Shown: in pieces, positions 8,010 to 14,106 of the stretch | Position numbering within the stretch: position 1 is the first letter of the stretch | How the letters are laid out: each line of letters starts with the position of its first letter | NCBI GenBank assembly: GCA_008501655.1 | Contig: QQUK01000163.1 | Location: forward strand, 1-14,152 | Length of the DNA stretch: 14,152 nucleotides | DNA from: Calditrichota bacterium | Lineage (GTDB): Bacteria > Zixibacteria > MSB-5A5 > GN15 > FEB-12 | Direction: 5' to 3' | Made by a program: the position numbers and the translations under genes | The notes under the pieces: generated by a model | What the model saw: the letters and a program-made list of their open reading frames with translations, nothing else | Told to the model about the DNA's origin: nothing | Databases searched by the model: none

Positions 8010-8776
8010 CCGAAATACTCCGCAATCGGTCCATACGATAGTTTAAAAGCCAGATACATCATCAGTATAAAGAATATTATCTTTACTGCAAACGGTTTGG
8101 CTATCGTTCCCAAATAACCACCTATTTTACCGCCAAGAAGAATCCCGATAATAACTCCGGCGGTTATCTGAAAATCTATCTGTCCCTGTATCAAGTAAAC
8201 GAGCGATGCCGCACCGGAGGAAAATCCAACCAGCAACGATGATGTCCCCCGGGCTGTTGTAAGGGGAATACCAATCAAAAGATATAACAGCGGAATAAGA
8301 ATTGCACCACCGCCAATACCTAACAAAGCTGCGATTATACCGGAACCAAGAGCTATAAATATACAGATTATCGTGTTTTTTTGCCGGTTTGCCTGTTGAA
8401 CCGTTTGGTCTGTTTCTTTTCTGTTTTTTAAAAATGAAATTGCGGTATAAACAACTAAGATAGAAAATATTACCTGAATTGCTTCCCCCGAAACAAATCT
8501 GGAGATATAACTTCCGGTCGATGCTCCAATAACCATAAAGAGACAGAGGATAACCGTAAACTTCAGGTCGACCATCTCTTTTTTTAGATACTCATTCGAT
8601 GAAGCCAGCGATGTCGCCAGTATTGCGGTAATTGAAATCGGTACAGCTTCTTTGATAGGAATACCGACTAAAATGGTAAGAAACGGCACCATCACAACTC
8701 CTCCGCCAAGACCTAAATAGCCGCCGAGTGTTCCGGCAGCAAGACCGCAGAGAATATAAAGAAGTACCTCCGTCAC
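8006..8776 (-). CDS. TSUP (TauE/SafE) family membrane transporter
   Basis: A 256-residue integral membrane protein with about eight hydrophobic spans. The family's internal duplication is clear: GLGGGVVMVPFLTILVGIP (22-40) in the first half and GIGGGAILIPLLYLLIGIP (153-171) in the second, each at the end of a first span. A hydrophilic loop at about 117-134 separates the halves. TSUP proteins export small organic or sulfur-containing anions such as sulfite, sulfoacetate or taurine-derived products, but substrates vary and none can be read here. The start is GTG at 8776, overlapping the peptidase stop (GTGA); GGGGA lies 7 nt upstream. The ATG-type alternatives further in would cut the first span. 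Confidence 0.9.
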   Translation of the reverse strand: MTEVLLYILCGLAAGTLGGYLGLGGGVVMVPFLTILVGIPIKEAVPISITAILATSLASSNEYLKKEMVDLKFTVILCLFMVIGASTGSYISRFVSGEAIQVIFSILVVYTAISFLKNRKETDQTVQQANRQKNTIICIFIALGSGIIAALLGIGGGAILIPLLYLLIGIPLTTARGTSSLLVGFSSGAASLVYLIQGQIDFQITAGVIIGILLGGKIGGYLGTIAKPFAVKIIFFILMMYLAFKLSYGPIAEYFG

Positions 8777-10347
8777 TGCTCCATCCCCAAAATGAGGTCC
8801 TCGGCAAACTGAATTTCAGGACGAATCTTTAATAACAGATTTTTATAAGAATAATAATCTCCGAATTTTCGTTTGTAGGCTGTCTCAATCAATCTGTTTT
8901 TTATATAATTTCTATTTTCATAAAACTGCTTTAAATCTTCATTCTGAGATGTTTCAACTATCTGTCTAATTGTCTTCCGGTATTTTGACGGTAACGATTC
9001 AATACCGGCAATAAAATCCATATCCTCAGCAAGTATCGTTCGGTATGACCTTGTAGATTTTCCCTGATCATTCATAAAACCGACAAGTCGACCAATCCAT
9101 CTATCCGACAAAGTATCCGACTCATACTCCCTGATTATATCCTCTTCATACATCGCAGTAAATGGTCCAAGTACCAGATGGTTCTCAAGCTCTCTCTGAA
9201 AATAAGTATAATGTTTAGACTCAATAAAATGATCCGGCACTAAACCATGTCCGACATCCTCAAGCGTTGAATCAAAATCATTTAAGTAAACCGAATCACC
9301 GAAAAAATATCTCGAAACTGTCAGCTTTAACCCATCACCATTGGGAAACTGTACAAATCCCTGCACTAATCCTTTTCCGAAAGTCGTATCGCCAACCAGC
9401 ATTGCCCGCTCCGAACTCTGCAGAGCACCCGATACGATCTCCGATGCCGATGCGGAACCATTGTTCACCAGCAATATCAGAGGCAGACCATCGGTAACAT
9501 CGGTCCCCGTCGATTGATACTGCATATCCTCCCAGCGGGACCGGCCGTCCGTTCCGACAATCATATATCCTTCATCCAAAAAGAGATCAGCAATTTCGTA
9601 TGCTTCTGAAAAAAGCCCGCCCGGGTTTCCCTGCAGATCTATGATAATCCCTTTTGGTCTGAAAGCTCCTTGTATTACAAGTGAATCAAGGGCAGCTTCT
9701 AAATCCTGAGAAGCACCGAAGTTAAAATCAAGTAACCGAATATAAACAACAGAATCATCGGTATACCCCGCAAACGGAATATGTAAAAAAGGTATCCGTC
9801 TTCGCTCAACTTTTAAATCGAATCGTTCATCAGAAGACGGACGGTATACTGTAATATTTACATAAGTATTTTCTTTTCCACGCAATAGAGTCGATGATTT
9901 AGCAGGGGAGAGGTCCGCAAAAGATACAGAGTCAGCTTTTTCAATTATATCGCCGTTCATAAGACCGGCTTCGTATGCCGGACCATTTTCCCGAACAGAC
10001 ATGATTAACAAACCGGAATCATGAGGCAGTACAGAAATACCAATACCGGAATACCCACCCGACATATGTTCATCAAGCTGTTCAAACTGCTCATCCTGAT
10101 AAAATGTCGAATACCGGTCAAGCTTGGCAAACATAGCATCCCGCGCCGAGAGTATCATCTCATCCCAGTCAATTTCATCAGGATAATTATCTTCAATTGT
10201 CCGGGCTGCTGAAGATAACAGGAGAATATCTTCAATCGATTTATCCGAGATAACATAAATCGAAATCCCTCCGGCTATAAGCAATAATATAATTGAAAAT
10301 ACTAACGTAAGAAAAATTGATCTCTGAGGATTTTCATCCGTTGTCAT
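8773..10347 (-). CDS. S41-family C-terminal processing peptidase, membrane-anchored
   Basis: A 524-residue periplasmic serine protease of the Tsp/CtpA class. An uncleaved signal anchor spans about residues 11-33. A helical N-terminal part (36-95) leads into a PDZ domain (about 96-172, GYSGIGISV and GLMNGDII), which binds the C termini of substrates. The catalytic core follows: LQGNPGG (238-244), then GSASASE with nucleophile S300 and TFGKG with the general base K325, 25 residues apart as in E. coli Tsp. The Asp found 11 residues after the Ser in Tsp is Ser here, common outside Tsp. Residues ~395-524 are an extra charged helical domain beyond the core. The ATG overlaps the thymidylate kinase stop (ATGA) and its own stop overlaps the transporter GTG. 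The native substrate is unknown; envelope protein turnover or maturation is the family role. Confidence 0.93.
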   Translation of the reverse strand: MTTDENPQRSIFLTLVFSIILLLIAGGISIYVISDKSIEDILLLSSAARTIEDNYPDEIDWDEMILSARDAMFAKLDRYSTFYQDEQFEQLDEHMSGGYSGIGISVLPHDSGLLIMSVRENGPAYEAGLMNGDIIEKADSVSFADLSPAKSSTLLRGKENTYVNITVYRPSSDERFDLKVERRRIPFLHIPFAGYTDDSVVYIRLLDFNFGASQDLEAALDSLVIQGAFRPKGIIIDLQGNPGGLFSEAYEIADLFLDEGYMIVGTDGRSRWEDMQYQSTGTDVTDGLPLILLVNNGSASASEIVSGALQSSERAMLVGDTTFGKGLVQGFVQFPNGDGLKLTVSRYFFGDSVYLNDFDSTLEDVGHGLVPDHFIESKHYTYFQRELENHLVLGPFTAMYEEDIIREYESDTLSDRWIGRLVGFMNDQGKSTRSYRTILAEDMDFIAGIESLPSKYRKTIRQIVETSQNEDLKQFYENRNYIKNRLIETAYKRKFGDYYSYKNLLLKIRPEIQFAEDLILGMEQ

Positions 10348-10976
10348 AAAGAAAGTCTCTTCACCAGATATTGTTTCAGATCTTCAAATACTTTATCAAC
10401 CGGTTGCGCTGCATCAATCCTTTTTACCCGCCGCCGTTCTTTTCGGGCGATTTCCAAAAATCCGGCGCGTACCCGCTGGAAAAATGCTTTCGACTGTGAC
10501 TCAAGTCTGTCCTTATCTTTTCCCCGCCGGGAAAATGCAATATCTAATCCTACATCAAAAACAAAAGTAAGATCCGGTACAAGACCCGACGTCGCCACTT
10601 TATGAAGTGATTTTACCATGCGGATATCAAGTTTCCGCCCATACCCCTGATATGCGGTGGTACTGTCATAATACCGGTCACAGAGAACAATATGTCCCTG
10701 TTTCAATGCTGGCTGTATCTCCTTAATTGTTATCTCCGAACGGGCTGCCTCATAGAGCAGAAGCTCGGTTATATCAGAGATATCAGATTTTTTATCCAAA
10801 AGAATATTTCTGATTTTCTCAGATATCTCAGTCGATCCAGGTTCGCGGAACATCTTGACTTTCAAGCCGTTAGCCTGCAAAAACTGATATGTTTTCAAAA
10901 TCTGGGTGCTTTTACCGCAGCCGTCGATTCCTTCGAATGTAATAAAAAGTGGTTCCTGCTTTTTCTTCTGTGGCAT
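10344..10976 (-). CDS. tmk: Thymidylate kinase
   Basis: With the start at 10976 it is 210 residues, the usual length. It phosphorylates dTMP to dTDP with ATP in the cytoplasm. P-loop FEGIDGCGKST (14-24), REPG (44-47), DRYYDSTTAYQG (100-111) and a LID-type RRGKDKDR (150-157) are all present. The frame is open upstream to a GTG at 11039, but the added 21 residues are not family-like and would be read through a terminator hairpin. AAGGA lies 5-6 nt before the ATG at 10976 and is too close to the ATG at 10979. It is the first gene of a six-gene operon and overlaps the peptidase gene by 4 bp. Placement with envelope genes instead of with holB is unusual but of uncertain meaning. Confidence 0.95.
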   Translation of the reverse strand: MPQKKKQEPLFITFEGIDGCGKSTQILKTYQFLQANGLKVKMFREPGSTEISEKIRNILLDKKSDISDITELLLYEAARSEITIKEIQPALKQGHIVLCDRYYDSTTAYQGYGRKLDIRMVKSLHKVATSGLVPDLTFVFDVGLDIAFSRRGKDKDRLESQSKAFFQRVRAGFLEIARKERRRVKRIDAAQPVDKVFEDLKQYLVKRLSL

Positions 10977-10990
10977 CATCTTCCTTTTAT

Positions 10991-11024
10991 AAAAAAAACC
11001 GGTGATAATAATTATCACCGGTTT
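10991..11024 (-). terminator. Strong hairpin with T-tract between inositol-1-phosphate synthase and thymidylate kinase genes
   Basis: Arms at 10996-11009 and 11011-11024 are a perfect 14-bp inverted repeat around one central base, with core ACCGGTGATAAT. On the minus strand it is followed by eight T (10991-10998 as A). It starts 30 nt past the synthase stop at 11054 and ends only 15 nt before the kinase ATG, so the kinase ribosome-binding site comes right after the T-tract. It therefore acts either as a true terminator of the synthase mRNA or as a partial read-through element or attenuator in the leader of the downstream operon. Confidence 0.85.
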
Positions 11025-11053
11025 ATAATACGGAAACACTTTATGTGAAAAAA

Positions 11054-12253
11054 CTATTTTTTCTTCTTAACTACACGTTTTTTTGCCGCTGTTTTAGCAG
11101 CTTTTTTAGTTGCCGGTTTAGCTGTTTTTTTGCTTTTGGCAGCTTTTTTAGTTCTACCGACCGTTGTAGTTAACTGTTTCCAGCCGTATTTAGTGATAAA
11201 TTCTTCCGTCAAACGACGAGCTTCATCATCCGGAATCTGTACCGGTGGTGATTTTTTGAAATAGGATGACGGCTCAATCAGCGGTCCGGCGATATTATTA
11301 TCCATCGCAAGTTTGACACAACGTAAAGCATCTATGACAACACCGGCTGAGTTCGGGGAATCCCAGACTTCAAGTTTAAGTTCAGCATTCAAAGGAACAT
11401 CACCAAAAGTACGCCCTTCCATACGGATGTACGCCCATTTGCGGTCATCAAGCCATTCAACATAATCCGAAGGACCGATATGAATGTTTTTTGAACCGAT
11501 ATCATAATCAAGCATCGAGGTTACCGCTGATGTCTTCGAAATCTTCTTTGATTCCAGACGGGAGCGTTCAAGCATATTTAAGAAATCAGTGTTACCGCCA
11601 ACATTCAACTGGGAAGTACGTTCTAATTTAACACCGCGGTCTAAGAACAAGCGGGTCAAGACACGATGCATAATAGTTGCACCAACCTGTGATTTAATAT
11701 CATCACCGATTATCGGTACACCTTTTTCTTTGAAACGTTTCTGCCAGTACGGCTCTTTGGCAATAAAGACCGGGATACAGTTTACAAACCCGCAGCCTGC
11801 TTCGAGAATCTGCTCAACATACCACTTGGTTGCTTCTTCAGAACCTACCGGAAGATAGTTGATGACGACATCGGTTTTTGTCTCTTTCAAAAGTTTAACG
11901 ATATCAACAGTGTCACCGGGAGCTTTTTCAATCACCTGGGAAAGATAATGTCCAAGTCCGTCATGAGTCATACCGCGCTGGACTTTAACACCGGATTTCG
12001 GAACCTTACAGAATTTGTAAGTATTGTTCGGTTTTGTTTCTATCGCAACAGAAAGATCTTTACCGACTTTGTTTTTATCAATATCAATAGCACAGGAGAA
12101 ATCGATATCTTTGATATGATATCCACCGAGATTGACATGCATCAAACCGGGAACAAAATCATTCTCATTTGCTTTTTTGTAGTATTCAACACCCTGCACC
12201 AATGAAGAGGCACAGTTGCCGACACCAATAATACCAACTCTGATTTTACCCAT
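11054..12253 (-). CDS. ino1: Inositol-1-phosphate synthase with Lys/Ala-rich C-terminal tail
   Basis: A 399-residue NAD-dependent enzyme that converts glucose-6-phosphate into L-myo-inositol-1-phosphate, the only de novo route to inositol. The NAD fold begins at once (VGIIGVGNCASSLVQG, 6-21). NYLPVGSE (132-139), GDDIKSQVGATI (183-194, with catalytic K187) and LNVGGNTDFLNML (216-228) are the family's active-site blocks, of the compact prokaryotic type. The family body ends near residue 360; residues 368-399 are an added tail with 15 Lys, 1 Arg and 8 Ala in 32, like a histone H1 or AlgP tail. The ATG at 12253 has AAAGGA 8 nt upstream; a TTG at 12316 would add 21 unrelated residues and is rejected. 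It is divergent from the TetR gene and separated from the downstream operon by a terminator-like hairpin. Inositol use here is unknown (lipid, glycolipid or solute). Confidence 0.94.
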   Translation of the reverse strand: MGKIRVGIIGVGNCASSLVQGVEYYKKANENDFVPGLMHVNLGGYHIKDIDFSCAIDIDKNKVGKDLSVAIETKPNNTYKFCKVPKSGVKVQRGMTHDGLGHYLSQVIEKAPGDTVDIVKLLKETKTDVVINYLPVGSEEATKWYVEQILEAGCGFVNCIPVFIAKEPYWQKRFKEKGVPIIGDDIKSQVGATIMHRVLTRLFLDRGVKLERTSQLNVGGNTDFLNMLERSRLESKKISKTSAVTSMLDYDIGSKNIHIGPSDYVEWLDDRKWAYIRMEGRTFGDVPLNAELKLEVWDSPNSAGVVIDALRCVKLAMDNNIAGPLIEPSSYFKKSPPVQIPDDEARRLTEEFITKYGWKQLTTTVGRTKKAAKSKKTAKPATKKAAKTAAKKRVVKKKK

Positions 12254-12294
12254 TGTATTTATCCTTTCAAACAATTTGGTTTCAAAACAAATGT

Positions 12295-12316
12295 TGCCAG
12301 GCATCTCGCCTGACAA
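12295..12316. repeat. REP-like hairpin in the ino1 leader, copy of the one at 13275-13296
   Basis: CAGGC (12298-12302) and GCCTG (12308-12312) pair, with outer pairs past one mismatch. Over 22 bases it matches 13275-13296 at 19 positions, the variable sites being C/T, C/T and the last base. Just beyond it, on the minus strand, GTAG (12322-12319) lies four bases 5' of the hairpin. It lies in the likely 5' untranslated region of the ino1 transcript. Confidence 0.65.
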
Positions 12317-12341
12317 TTCTACTTATCATAAACATAACACA

Positions 12342-12369
12342 AATAAAAAATGTTCAGTGCCCCTGTCAA
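12342..12369 (-). promoter_or_regulatory. Candidate promoter of ino1
   Basis: A perfect -35 TTGACA (12369-12364 on the minus strand) with TTTATT 16 nt on (12347-12342; 4 of 6 with TATAAT). A TATGAT at 12330-12325 is another possible -10 with no good -35. The leader to the ATG at 12253 would be about 70-85 nt and would include the REP-like hairpin. Confidence 0.4.
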
Positions 12370-12377
12370 TATTATAT

Positions 12378-12405
12378 TTGCGAAAATATATAAATAGTAT
12401 ATATT
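12378..12405 (+). promoter_or_regulatory. Candidate promoter of the TetR-family gene
   Basis: TTGCGA (12378-12383; 4 of 6), 16 nt, TATATT (12400-12405; 5 of 6). The predicted transcription start near 12412 falls inside the palindrome at 12408-12423, the usual layout of an autorepressed TetR gene. The surroundings are AT-rich, so the exact hexamers are uncertain. Confidence 0.45.
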
Positions 12406-12407
12406 AC

Positions 12408-12423
12408 ATGACTGAATAGTCAT
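12408..12423. promoter_or_regulatory. Palindrome ATGACT-GAAT-AGTCAT, likely TetR-family operator
   Basis: Two perfect 6-bp half-sites around a 4-bp centre, 22 bp before the ATG of the divergent regulator and just past its putative -10. Length and symmetry fit TetR-family operators, which often sit between a regulator and its divergent target. It is about 40 bp upstream of the ino1 -35, so control of ino1 is possible but not shown. Confidence 0.55.
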
Positions 12424-12445
12424 AATAAACGGAAAGATTTGCACC

Positions 12446-13105
12446 ATGAAACAGAACCTGCTTGATGAAAACACAGTCGCCGAACTGGTTGAACGCAAAG
12501 TCATTACCGATACCTTCCGGAAACTGTCAGCGGACAAAAAAAGCCGGATTTACCATACTGCTATTTCTCTCTTTGCCGAGTATGGTTATGATGGACTGGC
12601 TGTTGACCAGCTTTGTGAAAAAGCTTCGATTTCCAAAGGCTCCTTTTTTCAGTATTTCCCCTCAAAAAGTCATCTCTTTGAATTTGCCATTTTAATATTT
12701 GATGATTACCTGCAGAAATCAGTTTTGGAAATCAGGAAAAACGAAACTGCTGTTTTAGCCCGAGACCGGATTTTATATCTCTATCAGGCACTGGTCGTAA
12801 ACTCAAAACTGTTCTCCGATGAAGAACGCTTTTTTCTGTATATCACCGCTTCGATGTCTCATTCAACCGTTGTCATCGAAGGTATCGACATCAGCCGTCA
12901 CTTCATGGAATATGTCAACGATATCGTCGAACGGGGAGTACATACGGGGGAGATACGGGCGGACTTTGACGTTGAAGTCACCGGTTATCTTGTATCGTTG
13001 ATTATCGAAGGGCTCCTGCGCCGGCAGTATACCAAAGACCGCATGCACTGGCGCCAAACCGAAGAGTACCTGATTTCATTCCTCTTCGACGGCATCACCG
13101 CCTAA
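12446..13105 (+). CDS. TetR/AcrR-family transcriptional regulator
   Basis: A 219-residue one-component regulator. Residues ~30-78 are the TetR DNA-binding domain: helix 1 in RIYHTAISLFAEYGYDGL, then the helix-turn-helix VDQLCEKASISKGSFFQYFPSKSHLF, with the family's typical FFQYF-x-SK ending. Residues ~80-219 form the variable helical ligand-binding and dimer domain; the ligand cannot be predicted. An N-terminal stretch of about 30 residues before helix 1 is longer than average and rich in charged residues. The ATG at 12446 has GGAAAG about 10 nt upstream, a fair site only. It is divergent from ino1 with a 192-bp gap that holds a palindrome and both promoters. Downstream, the large inverted repeat ending at 13256 is followed by six T at 13262-13267 and may end the transcript. 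Confidence 0.92.
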   Translation: MKQNLLDENTVAELVERKVITDTFRKLSADKKSRIYHTAISLFAEYGYDGLAVDQLCEKASISKGSFFQYFPSKSHLFEFAILIFDDYLQKSVLEIRKNETAVLARDRILYLYQALVVNSKLFSDEERFFLYITASMSHSTVVIEGIDISRHFMEYVNDIVERGVHTGEIRADFDVEVTGYLVSLIIEGLLRRQYTKDRMHWRQTEEYLISFLFDGITA

Positions 13106-13113
13106 CAATTATC

Positions 13114-13256
13114 TGTAGGTCGGGTTCTGACGCCCAGAATCGAAAGATTCTGATTCCGAAAAACCCGACATTGTTAAAATTGTAGATACTCAAAACTCTG
13201 TCGGGTTTCTCGATTTTAAAATCTTACGATTTTAAACCAACGGAACCCGACCTACA
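13114..13256. repeat. BIME-like inverted pair of REP elements
   Basis: Copy A (13114-13170, + orientation) and copy B (13256-13199, minus orientation) both begin TGTAGGTCGGGTTC, have a central hairpin of the form AATCG(A/T)AAGATT, and end AAACCCGACA. Each copy is itself a stem (GTCGGGTT with AACCCGAC) around an inner hairpin. The two copies face each other across 28 bp, so the whole 143 bp can also fold as one cruciform with 14-bp outer arms (13114-13127 and 13243-13256). GTAG stands at the outer end of each copy, as in REP sequences. Confidence 0.75.
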
Positions 13257-13273
13257 TTAACTTTTTTAGTGTG

Positions 13274-13312
13274 CTGTCAGGCATCTTGCCTGACAGGTAG
13301 GGAAGAACCCTT
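13274..13312 (+). repeat. REP-like hairpin followed by GTAGGG-AGAACCCTT tag, first copy
   Basis: CTGTCAGGCA (13274-13283) and TGCCTGACAG (13287-13296) form a perfect 10-bp stem with a 3-nt loop. GTAGGGAAGAACCCTT follows at 13297-13312. The tag returns with one change at 13419-13434, after a decayed version of the same hairpin (TGTCA at 13401-13405 and GACA at 13414-13417). The hairpin itself is shared with the ino1 leader. Confidence 0.7.
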
Positions 13313-13321
13313 TTGCTGGTG

Positions 13322-13340
13322 CCCCACTGCTTGCGGTGGG
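13322..13340 (+). repeat. Short hairpin in the REP-like cluster
   Basis: CCCCACTGC (13322-13330) can pair with GCGGTGGG (13333-13340) with a TT loop, one G-T wobble and one unpaired C. It follows GTAGGG (13297-13302) at a distance, so it may be the 3' half of a diverged element that starts there. Confidence 0.5.
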
Positions 13341-13354
13341 ATTATATTTTGAAA

Positions 13355-13380
13355 GCGCGGTCACGTGACCGCGCCTACAG
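13355..13380 (-). repeat. Perfect 20-bp palindrome with flanking GTAGG
   Basis: Positions 13355-13374 read the same on both strands (half-site GCGCGGTCAC). On the minus strand CTGTAGG precedes it (13380-13374), giving GTAG directly before a hairpin arm. Its GC content is far above that of the surrounding sequence. Confidence 0.7.
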
Positions 13381-13418
13381 AATTTATCATCTTGTTGTAC
13401 TGTCATCACACGAGACAA

Positions 13419-13447
13419 GTAGGGCAGAACCCTTCAGTGGTTCTGCC
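13419..13447 (+). repeat. REP-like hairpin with GTAG head
   Basis: GTAG (13419-13422) is followed without a gap by GGCAGAACC (13423-13431), a 7-nt loop and GGTTCTGCC (13439-13447), a perfect 9-bp stem. It ends 18 bp before the stop of the DinB-like gene. It has no T-tract on the minus strand, so it is not a standard terminator, although such hairpins can stabilise 3' ends. Confidence 0.7.
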
Positions 13448-13465
13448 ATGTAAAACAATTATGTG

Positions 13466-13948
13466 TTACCCGACCAGCGTATCATATCCCATAAATTTCC
13501 GTATATACGCAATCTGCCCGATATGATATGATTCATGAAACATTATAAAAGACATTGCTCCGCCAATATTCTGTTCACCTATCGGATATTTATGTTCAAA
13601 CGCATTGGCTAAATCTTCTTCGGAACTGCTTTCAAGGATATCATCAAGTTTTTTTGAGATTACATTCCATTCAGCAACCATCTCTGCAACCGATGGATAA
13701 TTCGAAGCATCTTTCGGTTGTGCTCCCATTTGAAAATGTTCGGTATGTTTATATTTCATTTCATTGCCGAGAAGTTTGCACGCATGATACCGGTACAGAG
13801 TGATATGTCCGATTAAAAACTGAATCGGGTTTGTGTTGTCATTCGGACGCTTTGTAATATGTTCATCCGACATATCTTTGACCGCTTTGTTTAATAAAAA
13901 TGAATTGGTTTGAAATGTCTTGGCTAATACTGCTTTCAGATTTTTCAT
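13466..13948 (-). CDS. DinB/YfiT-like four-helix-bundle protein
   Basis: A 160-residue cytoplasmic protein of the DinB superfamily. The metal-binding triad is complete: H48 in the first long helix region (FLIGHITLYRYH) and H138 and H142 in FHESYHIGQIAYIRKF near the C terminus. Members are four-helix bundles that bind zinc or nickel; some are thiol-S-transferases that use bacillithiol or mycothiol, many have no known role. The typical ending HxxxHxGQIxxIR is well kept. The ATG at 13948 has AAGGAG 5 nt upstream, a strong site. It stands alone, with the REP-like cluster downstream and a divergent gene start upstream. Reaction unknown. Confidence 0.9.
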   Translation of the reverse strand: MKNLKAVLAKTFQTNSFLLNKAVKDMSDEHITKRPNDNTNPIQFLIGHITLYRYHACKLLGNEMKYKHTEHFQMGAQPKDASNYPSVAEMVAEWNVISKKLDDILESSSEEDLANAFEHKYPIGEQNIGGAMSFIMFHESYHIGQIAYIRKFMGYDTLVG

Positions 13949-13994
13949 TATTGCTCCTTAATTATTTGAAAATTATCGATTCTCTAAGTTCTGT

Positions 13995-14009
13995 GGGTGG
14001 CAACCGCCC
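13995..14009. repeat. Small GC-rich hairpin upstream of the DinB-like gene
   Basis: GGGTGG (13995-14000) pairs with CCGCCC (14004-14009) around a CAA loop with one G-T pair. It lies in the probable 5' leader of the DinB-like gene: a perfect TATAAT stands at 14030-14025 on the minus strand, though without a good -35. Its style resembles the palindromes at 13274-13447, but it has no GTAG beside it. Confidence 0.45.
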
Positions 14010-14072
14010 TCGTCTGCCTCTCTAATTATAGACGCTTTTACACCTCAATAGTTACAATTTCTGCAATAAACA

Positions 14073-14100
14073 TTGACATAGCCCGGCTCGTCAATAGATT
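14073..14100 (+). promoter_or_regulatory. Candidate sigma-70 promoter of the gene at the right edge
   Basis: A perfect TTGACA (14073-14078), 16 nt, TAGATT (14095-14100; 4 of 6). The expected transcription start is at about 14107, which is the A of the ATG of the following reading frame. Confidence 0.45.
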
Positions 14101-14106
14101 AGTACC

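Larger units (their letters stand above)
13106..13465. other. Gene-free region: cluster of REP-like palindromes
   Basis: The 360 bp between the TetR gene and the DinB-like gene contain no convincing reading frame. Most of it is made of inverted repeats, listed separately: an inverted pair (13114-13170 and 13199-13256), a hairpin at 13274-13296, one at 13322-13340, a 20-bp palindrome at 13355-13374 and a hairpin at 13423-13447. GTAG or its complement CTAC sits next to most of them. This is the signature of REP/BIME elements, which are moved by RAYT (IS200/IS605-like Y1) transposases; none is encoded in this window. Confidence 0.75.

Noticed and set aside
11024..11029. TATAAT on the + strand beside the hairpin
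   Set aside because: No + strand gene follows and no -35 is present; it is a by-product of AT-rich flanks.
10977..11039. GTG at 11039 as start of thymidylate kinase
   Set aside because: It would make the hairpin terminator coding and add 21 residues not seen in the family; ATG at 10976 has AAGGA upstream.
12254..12316. TTG at 12316 as start of inositol-1-phosphate synthase
   Set aside because: The NAD-binding fold begins right after the ATG at 12253, which has AAAGGA 8 nt upstream; the extension crosses a REP-like hairpin.
13106..13450. CRISPR array
   Set aside because: The repeats are few, of different families, in opposite orientations and without regular unique spacers.
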